Assembly: GCF_000974425.1 (NCBI RefSeq)
Contig: NZ_CP010429.1
Location: 5,689,501-5,753,500, forward strand
Source: Spirosoma radiotolerans
GTDB lineage: Bacteria > Bacteroidota > Bacteroidia > Cytophagales > Spirosomataceae
Length of the DNA stretch: 64,000 bases
Reading direction: 5' to 3'
Position 1 is the first letter of the stretch. Each line of letters begins with the position of its first letter. The translations under genes and the position numbers were made by a program. Shown here one piece after another: positions 8,764-18,570 of the stretch. The notes beneath the pieces are model-generated. The model was given only the letters and a program-made list of their open reading frames with translations. It was not told the origin of the DNA and did no database searches.

Positions 8764-10236
8764 ATGCCCAAACGAGTTCTTGTTATAGGAGCCGGGTTTG
8801 CCGGGCTGGCGGCAGCCACAAGCCTAGCCGATAAAGGCTACGACGTTACTATCCTCGAAAAAAATGACATGCCGGGTGGTCGAGCCCGCGTTTTTGAGGC
8901 AGAAGGCTTCACCTTCGATATGGGGCCAAGTTGGTATTGGATGCCCGACGTATTCGAAACATATTTCGCCCGCTTTGGCAAAAAACCCGCTGATTATTAC
9001 AAGCTAGTTCGTCTTGACCCCTCCTATACCGTTGTCTTTGGGCCCGATGAAGCGGTCCATCTTCCTGCCGGGCTAGATAATCTGGAAGCCCTATTCGAAC
9101 AACTGGAACCCGGAAGCGGCCCCAAACTACGCGAGTTTTTGAAGCAGGCTGCCTATAAGTATGAGGTAGGTATGAATAAATTCGTTTGGAAGCCGAGCCG
9201 GTCAGTTTCCGAGTTTATCAGCCTCAAACTACTCTACGATGTTGCACGCCTAGACGTATTCAAATCGTTTGCCAGCCACGCCCGGAAGTTTTTTACGAAT
9301 CCACGTTTACTCGAAATCATTGAATTTCCGGTCCTGTTCCTGGGTGCCACACCTGCCAATACACCCGCGATGTATAGCCTGATGAACTATGCCGAAATGG
9401 CGTTGGGAACCTGGTATCCGATGGGTGGCATGCACGAAATTGTGAAAGCGATGGTCAATCTGGCAGAAGAGAAAGGCGTTAAGATTTTACTGAATCAGAC
9501 GGTTCAGAAGATTGATATACTTAAAAATAAAGCCCGGCGTGTGGTGACCGCCGATGGTATTTTTGAGATAGACGCGGTTGTAGCTGGAGCCGATTATAAC
9601 CACGTCGAAACCAGTTTAGTCACCCCGGAAAACAGAAACTATGACGACGCTTATTGGAACACGCGCGTTATGGCGCCCTCCTCGCTGTTATATTATCTGG
9701 GTATCAATAAGCGTGTGCCAAAATTGAAACACCATACGCTATTCTTTGACGAAGATTTTAAGCTTCACGCCCAGGAGATTTACGAAACGCCCCGCTGGCC
9801 GTCCAAACCCTTATTCTATGCATCAGCACCCTCAAAAACGGACCCTGGGGTTGCGCCGGAAGGATATGAAAATTTGTTTTTGCTCATACCCGTTGCACCC
9901 GATCTTACGGATGATGAAACAACCCGAGCGTATTATTTTGACATGATCATGGATCGGCTGGAAGCGTATGTTGGCGAAGATATTCGCAGCCACATTGTCT
10001 TCAAACGTAGTTATGCACACAGCGATTTTAAACAGGATTATAATGCGTTTCGGGGCAATGCGTATGGCCTCGCGAATACCTTACGACAAACAGCCTTATT
10101 GAAGCCATCTCTAAAGAACAAACGGGTCAACAACTTGTTCTACACCGGTCAACTCACCGTACCGGGGCCGGGTGTGCCTCCTTCCCTTATCTCAGGACTG
10201 GTAGTGGCCGATGAAGTGGCTAAAGAAGTTACTTGA
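8764..10236 (+). CDS. crtI: Phytoene desaturase
   Basis: 490 residues with an N-terminal FAD-binding motif ([19 protein letters not shown], about 6-24), the [21 protein letters not shown] region, and the C-terminal CrtI signature region ([21 protein letters not shown]). CrtI-type enzymes introduce double bases into phytoene to give lycopene or a related polyene in the membrane. It is followed 132 nt later by crtB on the same strand, the usual minimal carotenoid pair. No cyclase or hydroxylase gene is visible nearby, so the end product cannot be told from this window. Confidence 0.96.
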   Translation: MPKRVLVIGAGFAGLAAATSLADKGYDVTILEKNDMPGGRARVFEAEGFTFDMGPSWYWMPDVFETYFARFGKKPADYYKLVRLDPSYTVVFGPDEAVHLPAGLDNLEALFEQLEPGSGPKLREFLKQAAYKYEVGMNKFVWKPSRSVSEFISLKLLYDVARLDVFKSFASHARKFFTNPRLLEIIEFPVLFLGATPANTPAMYSLMNYAEMALGTWYPMGGMHEIVKAMVNLAEEKGVKILLNQTVQKIDILKNKARRVVTADGIFEIDAVVAGADYNHVETSLVTPENRNYDDAYWNTRVMAPSSLLYYLGINKRVPKLKHHTLFFDEDFKLHAQEIYETPRWPSKPLFYASAPSKTDPGVAPEGYENLFLLIPVAPDLTDDETTRAYYFDMIMDRLEAYVGEDIRSHIVFKRSYAHSDFKQDYNAFRGNAYGLANTLRQTALLKPSLKNKRVNNLFYTGQLTVPGPGVPPSLISGLVVADEVAKEVT

Positions 10237-10368
10237 TTTCAGCGATTTACAACTGGTTCCGGCGAAAGGGCCCAGTCTATAATCCGCCTGACTCCTTGTA
10301 ACTTACGCCGTTTACAGTCTTTTTATCGTTCATTCCTTACCTCAAAAACTACCATACACTCTATTTTT

Positions 10369-11205
10369 ATGATGGCATTGTTCAACAAAACCGCACTGGA
10401 ATGCAGTAAGCTTATTACGGAGCATTACAGTACGTCATTTACGTTAGGCATTAAAACGCTTGACCGTAAATTCCACTTGCCGATTTATGCTATCTATGGA
10501 TTTGTTCGGTACGCTGATGAGATCGTGGACACCTTCCACGATTATGACAAAAAAACGCTGCTGATGCGCTTTAAACACGATACGTACCAGGCCATCGAAG
10601 AAGGCATTAGCCTGAATCCGGTGTTGCAGTCCTTCCAGTTAGTGGTTAGTCAGTATAAGATTGAACACGAACTCATCGAAGCTTTTTTGAAAAGCATGGA
10701 AATGGACTTGTATTGTCAGGACTACGACGCTGACGGCTATAACGAATACATTTATGGTTCTGCGGAAGTGGTTGGCCTTATGTGCTTACGGGTTTTCTGC
10801 GAGGGTGATTTAGCTGAGTTTGATCGCCTTCGGGCATCGGCCCGCAAGCTTGGTTCGGCCTTTCAGAAAGTGAATTTTCTCCGCGATCTGAAAAGCGATT
10901 TCGTTGATCGGGGCCGTACATACTTCCCCGGTGTGGATTTCAACGATTTTGGGCGCGATGCCAAGCAACTCATCGAAGCGGATATTCAGCGTGACTTCGA
11001 TGAAGCCTATATTGGCATTATGAATCTGCCGCGTGGAGCCAGAATGGGCGTTTACCTGGCGTACATTTATTACCAAACTTTGTTTAATAAGATAAAGCAG
11101 TTGTCCGCCACGCGCATTCAAACGGAACGAGTCAGGGTACCTAACCCACAAAAATTTGCGCTGCTGGCCCAAACATATCTGAAGTATCGGCTGAATGTGC
11201 TTTAA
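10369..11205 (+). CDS. crtB: Phytoene synthase
   Basis: 278 residues of the squalene/phytoene synthase family, which condenses two geranylgeranyl diphosphates to phytoene. Both Asp-rich metal-binding motifs are present: DEIVD (about residues 47-51) and DLKSD (in NFLRDLKSDFVDRGRTYFP). Two consecutive ATG codons (10369, 10372) open the frame. It converges on the JmjC/cupin gene, with a short CGTGGA/TCCACG stem (11208-11229) in the 32-nt space between them. Confidence 0.95.
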   Translation: MMALFNKTALECSKLITEHYSTSFTLGIKTLDRKFHLPIYAIYGFVRYADEIVDTFHDYDKKTLLMRFKHDTYQAIEEGISLNPVLQSFQLVVSQYKIEHELIEAFLKSMEMDLYCQDYDADGYNEYIYGSAEVVGLMCLRVFCEGDLAEFDRLRASARKLGSAFQKVNFLRDLKSDFVDRGRTYFPGVDFNDFGRDAKQLIEADIQRDFDEAYIGIMNLPRGARMGVYLAYIYYQTLFNKIKQLSATRIQTERVRVPNPQKFALLAQTYLKYRLNVL

Positions 11206-11237
11206 TCCGTGGACTTTGCCGAATCCACGTATCCGGA

Positions 11238-12119
11238 TTACCGTTCAAAGGTTCCCAGCACGCCCCCCAGTACTGATAAATAGGTTTGAACAGCTTTGGC
11301 TAATGCAGGTCGGCGCTGGCTCATGTTGGTATCAACTTCCTGCATAAAATTTTTCCAGTTAGAGGCATTCAGGCAATCCAGTGCTACAGATATGGTTGGC
11401 GTGAGCGAACGAGCCGTATGCCACCATCCACAGGGAATAAACAGGGTTTCGCCGGGGCCAACGACAAACGTGACTGGCGTTGCTTTAGCAAATAACGGGT
11501 ATTTCTCCAGGTCAGGATTTCGAATATCATTTACTTCAGAAACCCAGGCATTGTCCGGCTTTGGATACACATAAGGCGTTTGGTCGGGTGGAATAACCGT
11601 AAATTCCTTATGGCCGTACAACTGCGTGATGTATGCATGAAGGCTCATGTAGTCGTAATGCACATAAGGAAACTGCGCCCCTGGGCTACCAAAAAATATC
11701 TCCAGTGTGTTTGCCCCCGACAGCAACCGATTTGGCAGGAGTTTACTGTGAATACGATCAGGCTGGGCGTATTTCAGTCGGGGCAGCACATCGGGCAGTA
11801 ATTCAGGATAATCGCGCTCAATCTGTAGCGTACACGGGTATGGCGCAGGATTCTCCTCGGTGCCCGTCAACATCCAGTCGATGTAGTCACCGAAATTATA
11901 AGTTTTCCCCGCTATGCTCACCTCCCGGTCACTGTAGCGCTCTTTGAAGAACTGGGGGGTAAATTTATTCTTTGCCGACCAGGCTTCGCAGGCATCTCCA
12001 ATCACAACCGGGTAGTTCGCAAAAAGATGCTCCTTCGCAAATTCTTCATAACTCATGTGGTATTTTTTCTCCACAACGATATTCTTATCGCGTACTAATT
12101 CGACTGTCTGGGTAGCCAT
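11238..12119 (-). CDS. Cupin/JmjC-type Fe(II)- and 2-oxoglutarate-dependent oxygenase
   Basis: 293 residues resembling the cupin_8 (JmjC-like) family. The iron triad is visible: H and D in YVHYDYMS and the distal H in CGWWHTARSL. A beta-helix core spans about residues 130-260. Bacterial members hydroxylate proteins or small molecules; the substrate is unknown here. The strand is opposite to the carotenoid genes and gatB, so it is probably its own unit. I recognise the fold but not a specific gene. Confidence 0.85.
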   Translation of the reverse strand: MATQTVELVRDKNIVVEKKYHMSYEEFAKEHLFANYPVVIGDACEAWSAKNKFTPQFFKERYSDREVSIAGKTYNFGDYIDWMLTGTEENPAPYPCTLQIERDYPELLPDVLPRLKYAQPDRIHSKLLPNRLLSGANTLEIFFGSPGAQFPYVHYDYMSLHAYITQLYGHKEFTVIPPDQTPYVYPKPDNAWVSEVNDIRNPDLEKYPLFAKATPVTFVVGPGETLFIPCGWWHTARSLTPTISVALDCLNASNWKNFMQEVDTNMSQRRPALAKAVQTYLSVLGGVLGTFER

Positions 12120-12262
12120 TGGGCAGGAGGGTTGATGTTTATTAGTTTTTAGACTACACGTCTACTTAAATGGACACTTGCCGTTTGGTCTATTTATTGT
12201 TTGGTAGTTTTACTTCGTTAGGCTAAAGCATACACGCGGCAATGCTCTGTTTAATTTCTGCC

Positions 12263-12270
12263 TATCTTTG
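12263..12270 (+). promoter_or_regulatory. -7 element TATCTTTG for gatB
   Basis: A perfect TAnnTTTG match 24 nt upstream of the gatB ATG, implying a leader of about 17 nt. Confidence 0.6.
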
Positions 12271-12293
12271 CCTAAACTTATTTAGTTCTTACA

Positions 12294-13784
12294 ATGGTGG
12301 ACCAAGTGCTTATTTCGCCGGAGGTTCTGTCTCAATACGAAGCTGTTATTGGGTTAGAAGTACACTGTCAGTTGCTCACGCAAAGCAAAGTTTTTGCGGC
12401 CGATGCCAATGCATTCGGTGCTGAACCAAATACCCATATCAGTGTCATTACGCTGGGGCACCCCGGTACGCTGCCCAAACTCAACCGCAAAGCCGTTGAT
12501 TATGCCATCCGAATGGGCCTGGCTTGTGGCAGTTCCATCACGCGTCATAATGTGTTTGCCCGTAAGAATTATTTTTATCCCGACCTGCCAAAAGGCTACC
12601 AACTGTCGCAGGATAAAGGGCCAATTTGCGTTGGTGGGGGCATTCTGGTTAAAGCAAAAGACCCGATTACGGGCGAACCCTACCAGACAACGATCCAGAT
12701 TCATCACATTCACCTTGAAGAAGATGCCGGGAAATCTATTCACGACGGCGACGACTGGGCAACACAGTTAGACTACAACCGCGCCGGAACGCCCCTCATC
12801 GAAATGGTAACCGACCCGTGCATTCGCACAGCCGAAGAAGCGGGTCAATACCTGACCGAAGTTCGGCGACTGGTTCGGTATCTGGACATTTGCGACGGCA
12901 ACATGGAGGAAGGCTCGTTGCGCTGCGACGTGAATGTTTCCATCCGGCCAAAGGGCGCTACACATTTAGGCACGAAGGTTGAAGTAAAAAACCTGAACTC
13001 GATTCGGAATGTAATGCGAGCGGTCGAGAGCGAATTTTTGCGGCAGGTTGAACTGACAGAGACGAACGGGCGCATTATTCAGGAAACGCGAACGTTCGAT
13101 GCAGCCACGGGGCTTAGTTATGGTATGCGCGAGAAGGAAACGATGAACGACTATCGGTACTTCCCCGACCCGGACCTGACGCCAGTAGTTATTTCCGATG
13201 CCTGGCTGGCTGCTATTCAGGCGGCTATGCCGATGTTGCCAGCTGCCCTGTATCAGAAATTTACCACGGTGTATGGTCTTCCGGACTATGACGCGGCTTT
13301 ATTGACCGATGCCAAAGAACTGGCCGACTATTACGAAGCCGTTTGCGTGCATACGACCAACTACAAGGCCGCGTCGAACTGGATCATGGGACCAGTGAAA
13401 GGGCAACTGAATGAGAAAAGCCTGCGTGACCGCCAGTTTCCGGTCCTGGCCGAACAACTGGCCGACCTGATCAACCTGGTCGACAACGGGACAATCAGCC
13501 AAACAGCTGCTCAACAAGTATTTACACTGATGGTTGGGCAATCAGATGCCAGGCCCGCAGACATTGCCAAAGCGAATGGCCTCATACAGAACCGCAATAC
13601 AGACGCGTTGCAAACGTTGGTAGAAGAGGTACTGGCTGCCTGGCCCGACAAAGTCGAACAATACCAAAAAGGTAAAAAGAACTTACTAGGTTTATTTGTT
13701 GGTGAAGTAATGAAAAAATCGAAAGGCTCGGCCGATCCCAAATTGGTAAATGAGTTATTAGCAAAGACCTTACAAAAAGCATGA
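12294..13784 (+). CDS. gatB: Asp/Glu-tRNA amidotransferase subunit B
   Basis: 496 residues, the usual length. GatB amidates misacylated Glu-tRNA(Gln) or Asp-tRNA(Asn) with GatA and GatC. Diagnostic segments are YEAVIGLEVHCQLLTQSK at the N-terminus, YFYPDLPKGYQLSQ, the DYNRAGTPLIEMVTDP motif and the SLRCDVNVSI segment. The C-terminal YqeY-like tRNA-binding domain ends in KGKKNLLGLFVGEVMKKSKGSADPK. Its stop overlaps the next start by ATGA, suggesting translational coupling to the thioredoxin-like gene. gatA and gatC are not in the window. Confidence 0.98.
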   Translation: MVDQVLISPEVLSQYEAVIGLEVHCQLLTQSKVFAADANAFGAEPNTHISVITLGHPGTLPKLNRKAVDYAIRMGLACGSSITRHNVFARKNYFYPDLPKGYQLSQDKGPICVGGGILVKAKDPITGEPYQTTIQIHHIHLEEDAGKSIHDGDDWATQLDYNRAGTPLIEMVTDPCIRTAEEAGQYLTEVRRLVRYLDICDGNMEEGSLRCDVNVSIRPKGATHLGTKVEVKNLNSIRNVMRAVESEFLRQVELTETNGRIIQETRTFDAATGLSYGMREKETMNDYRYFPDPDLTPVVISDAWLAAIQAAMPMLPAALYQKFTTVYGLPDYDAALLTDAKELADYYEAVCVHTTNYKAASNWIMGPVKGQLNEKSLRDRQFPVLAEQLADLINLVDNGTISQTAAQQVFTLMVGQSDARPADIAKANGLIQNRNTDALQTLVEEVLAAWPDKVEQYQKGKKNLLGLFVGEVMKKSKGSADPKLVNELLAKTLQKA

Positions 13785-14917
13785 AAAACTTATTTTTTAG
13801 TGTCGCCAGTTTGATAGCGTTGAGCCTGACAGCCAATGCCCAGGGCACCAAGCCATTTACGGTAACGGGCAAAATCAACAAAGCCACGCCGGGGAGCTAC
13901 GTTTATCTGGAAACGAACTCGCAACCCACGCACAAAATTGACTCGGCCAAAGTGACAGCGGGTAATATGTTTACCCTGAACAGCAAGGTAGCCGATGGCG
14001 GAGAGGTATTTGTGCTGAATGTAGGCGGAAATCAGAAAATGGCGCTTCTGGTAGAAGGGGGTGAAACGCTCAATGTACAGGCCGATGGCTTTGTGATGGA
14101 TGCCAAAACAGGCCAGATCGGGAAAGCAACCGTTACGGGCTCTAAAAACATGGAGTACTACGGAAAGCTTTCCGCTCTCCGTACCGAAATGGAAGCGAAG
14201 GTGAAAAACTGGAACAAAGAAGTTGCCGCAGCGACCGAGAAGAAAGATAACAAGCGAATTACACAGATCGAGCAGGCGTATCAGGCCGCCGAACAGGATG
14301 TCGTTAGTAAAGTGAAGGCGATGTTGCCCGAAATGGGCACCTCGCTTGTGTCGCTATTTGCGCTGAATTTCATTAACATCGACAGCGATTTTGCGACCTA
14401 CGAATCCCTGGCGCAACGATTCGAGAAGGAAAATCCCAATAGCCCGCATGCCAAATCATTGATCGGTCGGGTTGCCCGGATCAAAGGCGTATCTGTTGGC
14501 GCTCCAGCGCCCGAAATTGCGCTGAATGACACTACAGGTACACCCGTTCCGCTGTCATCATTACGGGGAAAATACGTGCTGATCGACTTCTGGGCATCTT
14601 GGTGTGGCCCCTGTCGGGCTGAGAACCCCAATGTGGTTCGGATGTATAACAAATTTAAAGACAAGGGCTTCGCTATTTACAGTGTTTCGCTCGATCAGGC
14701 AAAAGCCAACTGGACGAAAGCCATCCGGAACGATAACCTTACCTGGACTCATGTTTCGGACTTGAAGTTCTGGCAATCGGCGGCCGCTCAGCAATACGGT
14801 GTGCAGGCCATCCCGGCCACTTTCCTGCTCGATAAAGACGGAAAAATCATTGCCAAGAATCTGCGGGGCGAGGCTTTGGAACAGAAATTAGAAGAAATTC
14901 TGAAAGGTGGCCAATAG
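13781..14917 (+). CDS. TlpA/ResA-like thiol-disulfide protein with DUF4369-type N-terminus
   Basis: 378 residues. A signal peptide (MKNLFFSVASLIALSLTANAQ) sends it to the periplasm. Residues about 25-115 look like the DUF4369 domain common in Bacteroidota redox proteins. A helical linker follows, and residues about 240-378 are a thioredoxin fold with the active site WCGPC (C275 and C278). Such proteins reduce or isomerise disulfides or act as peroxiredoxin-like enzymes. The start overlaps the gatB stop (ATGA at 13781-13784). The transcript ends at the terminator at 14944-14973. Confidence 0.92.
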   Translation: MKNLFFSVASLIALSLTANAQGTKPFTVTGKINKATPGSYVYLETNSQPTHKIDSAKVTAGNMFTLNSKVADGGEVFVLNVGGNQKMALLVEGGETLNVQADGFVMDAKTGQIGKATVTGSKNMEYYGKLSALRTEMEAKVKNWNKEVAAATEKKDNKRITQIEQAYQAAEQDVVSKVKAMLPEMGTSLVSLFALNFINIDSDFATYESLAQRFEKENPNSPHAKSLIGRVARIKGVSVGAPAPEIALNDTTGTPVPLSSLRGKYVLIDFWASWCGPCRAENPNVVRMYNKFKDKGFAIYSVSLDQAKANWTKAIRNDNLTWTHVSDLKFWQSAAAQQYGVQAIPATFLLDKDGKIIAKNLRGEALEQKLEEILKGGQ

Positions 14918-14943
14918 GTTAATCGCAAGTCATTAGTTTTGTG

Positions 14944-14973
14944 GGGTCAGGTTATACACCTGACCCTTTTTCT
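14944..14973 (+). terminator. Rho-independent terminator after the TlpA-like gene
   Basis: GGGTCAGGT, loop TATAC, ACCTGACCC, then a T-run. It ends the gatB transcript. Confidence 0.9.
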
Positions 14974-15038
14974 TTTGGCTAAGGTCAAGGAAATACTTCA
15001 TCAACCATGATTCATTCACTAATTCACTCATTGAAAAA

Positions 15039-15842
15039 ATGAAAATTGCTATCGTTGGTTGTGGTAATATGGGCATGGCTTTCGCCAAATCGTTTTTGCA
15101 GTACGATCTGGTAAAGAAAGACAACCTACTGCTGATTGAAAAGAGCGCGGATCGCTCGGAAGCGCTTAAAAACGAAAAAGCGGGTGTTGTTGTAGACACC
15201 ATTGGGCCCCATATCGGCGAAACGGATCTGATCATTTTATCAGTGAAACCACAGGATTTCAACAGCGTTCATGAAGCCCTCCGGGCCGTTATCCAACCGA
15301 CGCAGATTGTGCTGTCGATCATGGCTGGGATTCCAATCGCGCAGATTCAGGAAAAACTGGGGCATCCATTAGTCATCCGGGCCATGCCCAACACGCCCGC
15401 CATGCTGGGTATGGGCATAACCGGTTTTACAGCCGCCAAAGAGGTGGATTCGAGCAGCCTGCGCCGGGTTGAAAACCTGATCAATGCTACGGGCCGGTCT
15501 ATTTTCTTGGAAGACGAATCGATGCTCGATGCCGTTACGGCGCTTAGTGGCAGTGGTCCCGCATACTTTTATTATGTGGTGAAGGCCATGATCGACGCCG
15601 GTAAACAAATGGGTTTTGATGATGCCGTGTCGGCCTTACTGGTCAAACAGACCATGCTTGGCGCGTATCACCTCATCAACACCGCCGACAAATCGCTTGA
15701 CGAACTCATTAAAGCGGTAGCCTCAAAAGGTGGAACCACCGAAGCTGCCCTACGTGCGTTTGAAAGCGGTGGGTTAGCCGATACACTCGTTTCCGGTATA
15801 AAGGCCGCCCAGACCCGCTCAACAGAATTGTCGAAAGGATAG
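15039..15842 (+). CDS. proC: Pyrroline-5-carboxylate reductase
   Basis: 267 residues, the family length. The N-terminal NAD(P)-binding motif is AIVGCGNMGMAFA, and the C-terminal helical dimerisation domain carries TALSGSGPAYFYYVVKAMIDAG and the conserved KGGTTEAALRAFE segment. It makes proline from pyrroline-5-carboxylate. It has its own upstream spacer with CATTCACTAATTCACTC-type low-complexity sequence. It converges on the beta-barrel gene with a 41-nt gap. Confidence 0.97.
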   Translation: MKIAIVGCGNMGMAFAKSFLQYDLVKKDNLLLIEKSADRSEALKNEKAGVVVDTIGPHIGETDLIILSVKPQDFNSVHEALRAVIQPTQIVLSIMAGIPIAQIQEKLGHPLVIRAMPNTPAMLGMGITGFTAAKEVDSSSLRRVENLINATGRSIFLEDESMLDAVTALSGSGPAYFYYVVKAMIDAGKQMGFDDAVSALLVKQTMLGAYHLINTADKSLDELIKAVASKGGTTEAALRAFESGGLADTLVSGIKAAQTRSTELSKG

Positions 15843-15883
15843 CTCATCTCATAGCCAGCTATTTGTCAACGTACTATATTTCC

Positions 15884-18328
15884 TTATAATCTGCCAGTTT
15901 CCTCCTCTGAAGCATTATTGTTATGCCTGCGTTTGCGGGCAAATGTGTCTTTGCCAAAGCGATATGTGAAGGCAAAACCAATTCGCTGGGTATCGGACTT
16001 GCTGGTTTGAAAATACTCGGCCTGCTTCAAACCGACTGACCGGTTGTGATAAATCCACGAATGAAACAGGTCGTCAACGCTCAAACGAATACTGCCTTTG
16101 TTGTTCCATATTTTCTTCTGTACAGCAGCCCTTAGCTGGTACATGCCGCTCGTAACCGTTTGTCCATTCAAATCCCTACTGGCATAATAGCCACTAAACT
16201 CGGCATTCCAGTTTTTATTGATCGTGAAGTAATTATTAGCTTCAAACCGGACCACATTGGTGCTGAAATTCAAATTCTCGGTATATACCTGCCCTTCAAG
16301 GTTCATGTGTAAAAACCTGACTGTATAGTTGACAAACCACCACTTCCTGGGCGAAATCGACAAGCTGGTACTTAAGATTGTCATATACCCGTTGGCTATG
16401 TTTTCAGGTTTAGTAATAAAAATATTATCGACAGCCTGCGTCGTTTGAAAGATTACGTTTGTGAACTTATTGTAGCTCAGTCCCATATTCAGGAGTTGTT
16501 TATGCTGAAATTTTAGCTCGTAGCGGCTCTGATACTGGGGATTCACGAATGGATTTCCTGACGTATAAGAATATTGGTCTTTAAAGAAGACAAACGGATT
16601 AAGTAACTGGTAATTTGGCCGGTTAATCCGTCGAACAGCCATTAGGCTAAACGTATTTTTATTAAGTGTATCCAGTTTATAACTCAAAAATGCACTTGGA
16701 AAAACACCCGTGTAGTTTTTAGTGAAGTTACTCTGCCCTACGGCTTCATTGCCTAATTGCTGGCCACGGGCCTGTGTATTTTCGACCCGTAAGCCCAACT
16801 GCAAGCCAAATCGTTTCCATTCTTTCTGACTATTTACATAAGCAGCGTTAATGTTTTCATGGTATTTGAAGTGGTTCGACTTTGCATTATCAATGAAGCT
16901 AACTGTATTGACCACATCATAATATTGGGCGATGTAGTCATTATCGACAATACTCGACTTAAATCCAGCATCCAGTCTTGCTTTATTTTTAAAAGGGTGG
17001 ACATAGTCGGCTTTAGCTGTGTAGATATTTATAAGCGAGGGGATCGCATATAAAAAATCAGTCCGATTCGATAAGGCTCCATTCGGCTGATACACAAAAT
17101 TCTGCAAAGACTGATTCGTCTCTGAACGGTAGGTGAGGTAATTAATATCCGCAGAAAGCTCCCGGCCCGAGTTACTAAATTTATGTAAAAAATTAAGATT
17201 AGTACCCACGTTTGTCCGTGATGTATTACCGGTTGTTTTTCCTGCTCCGATAGAATCTACTTGGTGTTTAGCATCGTAATTTTTACTGGTATAATCAAAA
17301 TTACTTTTTCCGCTACCTCCATTTATATTGACAATGAACCCAATCGTTGTGTTGGCTGAAGCAGCATAATCTAAACCTAGATTTATACTTTGTCCGTGGC
17401 TCCTGTTCAGCAAGTTATTTTTCAGATCGACGGTTGATATTAATTCAGCCGTTGGCGAATAAAACCGGCGATCATAGTTGTCAAGGTTATACGTTTTTTC
17501 CTGTGTATAACCCAGATTTGTGAATAGGTTGATTTTTTTATACTTGTAGTTTAGGTTAACGGCGTCATTACTCCGGCCATATTTACCCTGCGAATATCCC
17601 ATCGATACGTTTCCCGTTAAACCACCAACTCTATTTTTTTTAAGACGAATATTAATGATTGCATTGCCTGCAGCATCGTATTTGGCAGGTGGATTATCCA
17701 TCAATTCCAGCTTATCCAGAATGCCGCCAGGCAATGATTTCAGGTAAGCCGTTAAATCCTGCGCCGACATATATGTACTTCGGCCATCAATGAGCACTGT
17801 CACACCGCTCCGGCCATTCAGGCTAATTTCTCCATTACTAGCGATGGTTACACCCGGCGTTTTCTCCAATACCTCCAACGTGTTACTCGTCGCACTGCTT
17901 AACATTGCGTCTACATTGACAACTGTTTTATCAATTTCCTGGACAATCAAAGGCTTTTTTGCCGATACGACCACTTCTTTCAGGTCTATATTTTTGGCCG
18001 GCATCAGAACAAATGCGGGCAACATGATGGTCGTATGCGCATCGTCGATGGTAAGCGGTACGCTGGTAAAACGCTTTTGACCAATGGCCGTAATGGCTAG
18101 TATATACGTGCCATTAGCCAGACTGCTTAACTGAAACTTCCCATCAGCATTTGTAACTTCACCTTTCACCAGGACGGAATCGCCAGCGGTCAATAAACGT
18201 ACTGTTGCTCTTGGAATAACGTCATTTCTGTCATCTTTTACGGCTCCGGAAATCATCTTAGGCACAGATTGGGCAAAGGCTGCTGGCATGAAAAGCCAGA
18301 GGAGGGGCGTGTAGCATATTCGTTTCAT
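15884..18328 (-). CDS. TonB-dependent-receptor-like outer membrane beta-barrel protein
   Basis: 814 residues. A signal peptide (to about residue 19) is followed by a carboxypeptidase-regulatory-like beta-sandwich (about 24-105, ISGAVKDDRNDVIPRATV). A plug-like segment comes next (about 115-230, DLKEVVVSAKKP, VLEKTPGVTIASNGEISLNGRSGVTVLIDGR at about 155-185), then a long outer membrane beta-barrel. This layout is typical of Bacteroidota OMP_b-brl_3 proteins. There is no SusD partner and no TonB box that I can identify, so ligand and transport role are unknown. It is divergent from a LytS/LytTR pair, which may regulate it. Confidence 0.88.
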   Translation of the reverse strand: MKRICYTPLLWLFMPAAFAQSVPKMISGAVKDDRNDVIPRATVRLLTAGDSVLVKGEVTNADGKFQLSSLANGTYILAITAIGQKRFTSVPLTIDDAHTTIMLPAFVLMPAKNIDLKEVVVSAKKPLIVQEIDKTVVNVDAMLSSATSNTLEVLEKTPGVTIASNGEISLNGRSGVTVLIDGRSTYMSAQDLTAYLKSLPGGILDKLELMDNPPAKYDAAGNAIINIRLKKNRVGGLTGNVSMGYSQGKYGRSNDAVNLNYKYKKINLFTNLGYTQEKTYNLDNYDRRFYSPTAELISTVDLKNNLLNRSHGQSINLGLDYAASANTTIGFIVNINGGSGKSNFDYTSKNYDAKHQVDSIGAGKTTGNTSRTNVGTNLNFLHKFSNSGRELSADINYLTYRSETNQSLQNFVYQPNGALSNRTDFLYAIPSLINIYTAKADYVHPFKNKARLDAGFKSSIVDNDYIAQYYDVVNTVSFIDNAKSNHFKYHENINAAYVNSQKEWKRFGLQLGLRVENTQARGQQLGNEAVGQSNFTKNYTGVFPSAFLSYKLDTLNKNTFSLMAVRRINRPNYQLLNPFVFFKDQYSYTSGNPFVNPQYQSRYELKFQHKQLLNMGLSYNKFTNVIFQTTQAVDNIFITKPENIANGYMTILSTSLSISPRKWWFVNYTVRFLHMNLEGQVYTENLNFSTNVVRFEANNYFTINKNWNAEFSGYYASRDLNGQTVTSGMYQLRAAVQKKIWNNKGSIRLSVDDLFHSWIYHNRSVGLKQAEYFQTSKSDTQRIGFAFTYRFGKDTFARKRRHNNNASEEETGRL

Positions 18329-18570
18329 TATTTGCTTGCGTTACTGGTAAAAAATCCTCAGCAAATATTGATCGGTCAAAATGCAGCCTGAAATAATTAT
18401 GTTGTACCTTGGATAACACCTGACAGAAAACCATTTTTCGGTGTTAAAACCGTTTAAACACTGTCACGCGGTTTCTATCATCCGTTCCGGGGTGTTCGTC
18501 AGTATAATTTCTTCACCTTGTATTAGTTGCCCAACTTTACAACCCAGTAGTAAAAGAAAACAGGTGCAAC
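18329..18570. promoter_or_regulatory. Divergent regulatory region, beta-barrel gene and lytS-like kinase
   Basis: 242 nt separate two divergent genes. The middle carries GAAAACC, AAAACCG and GCGGTTTC motifs within about 50 nt (18427-18476) that could be binding sites for the LytTR regulator encoded next door. No TAnnTTTG element was clear on either strand. Confidence 0.4.
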
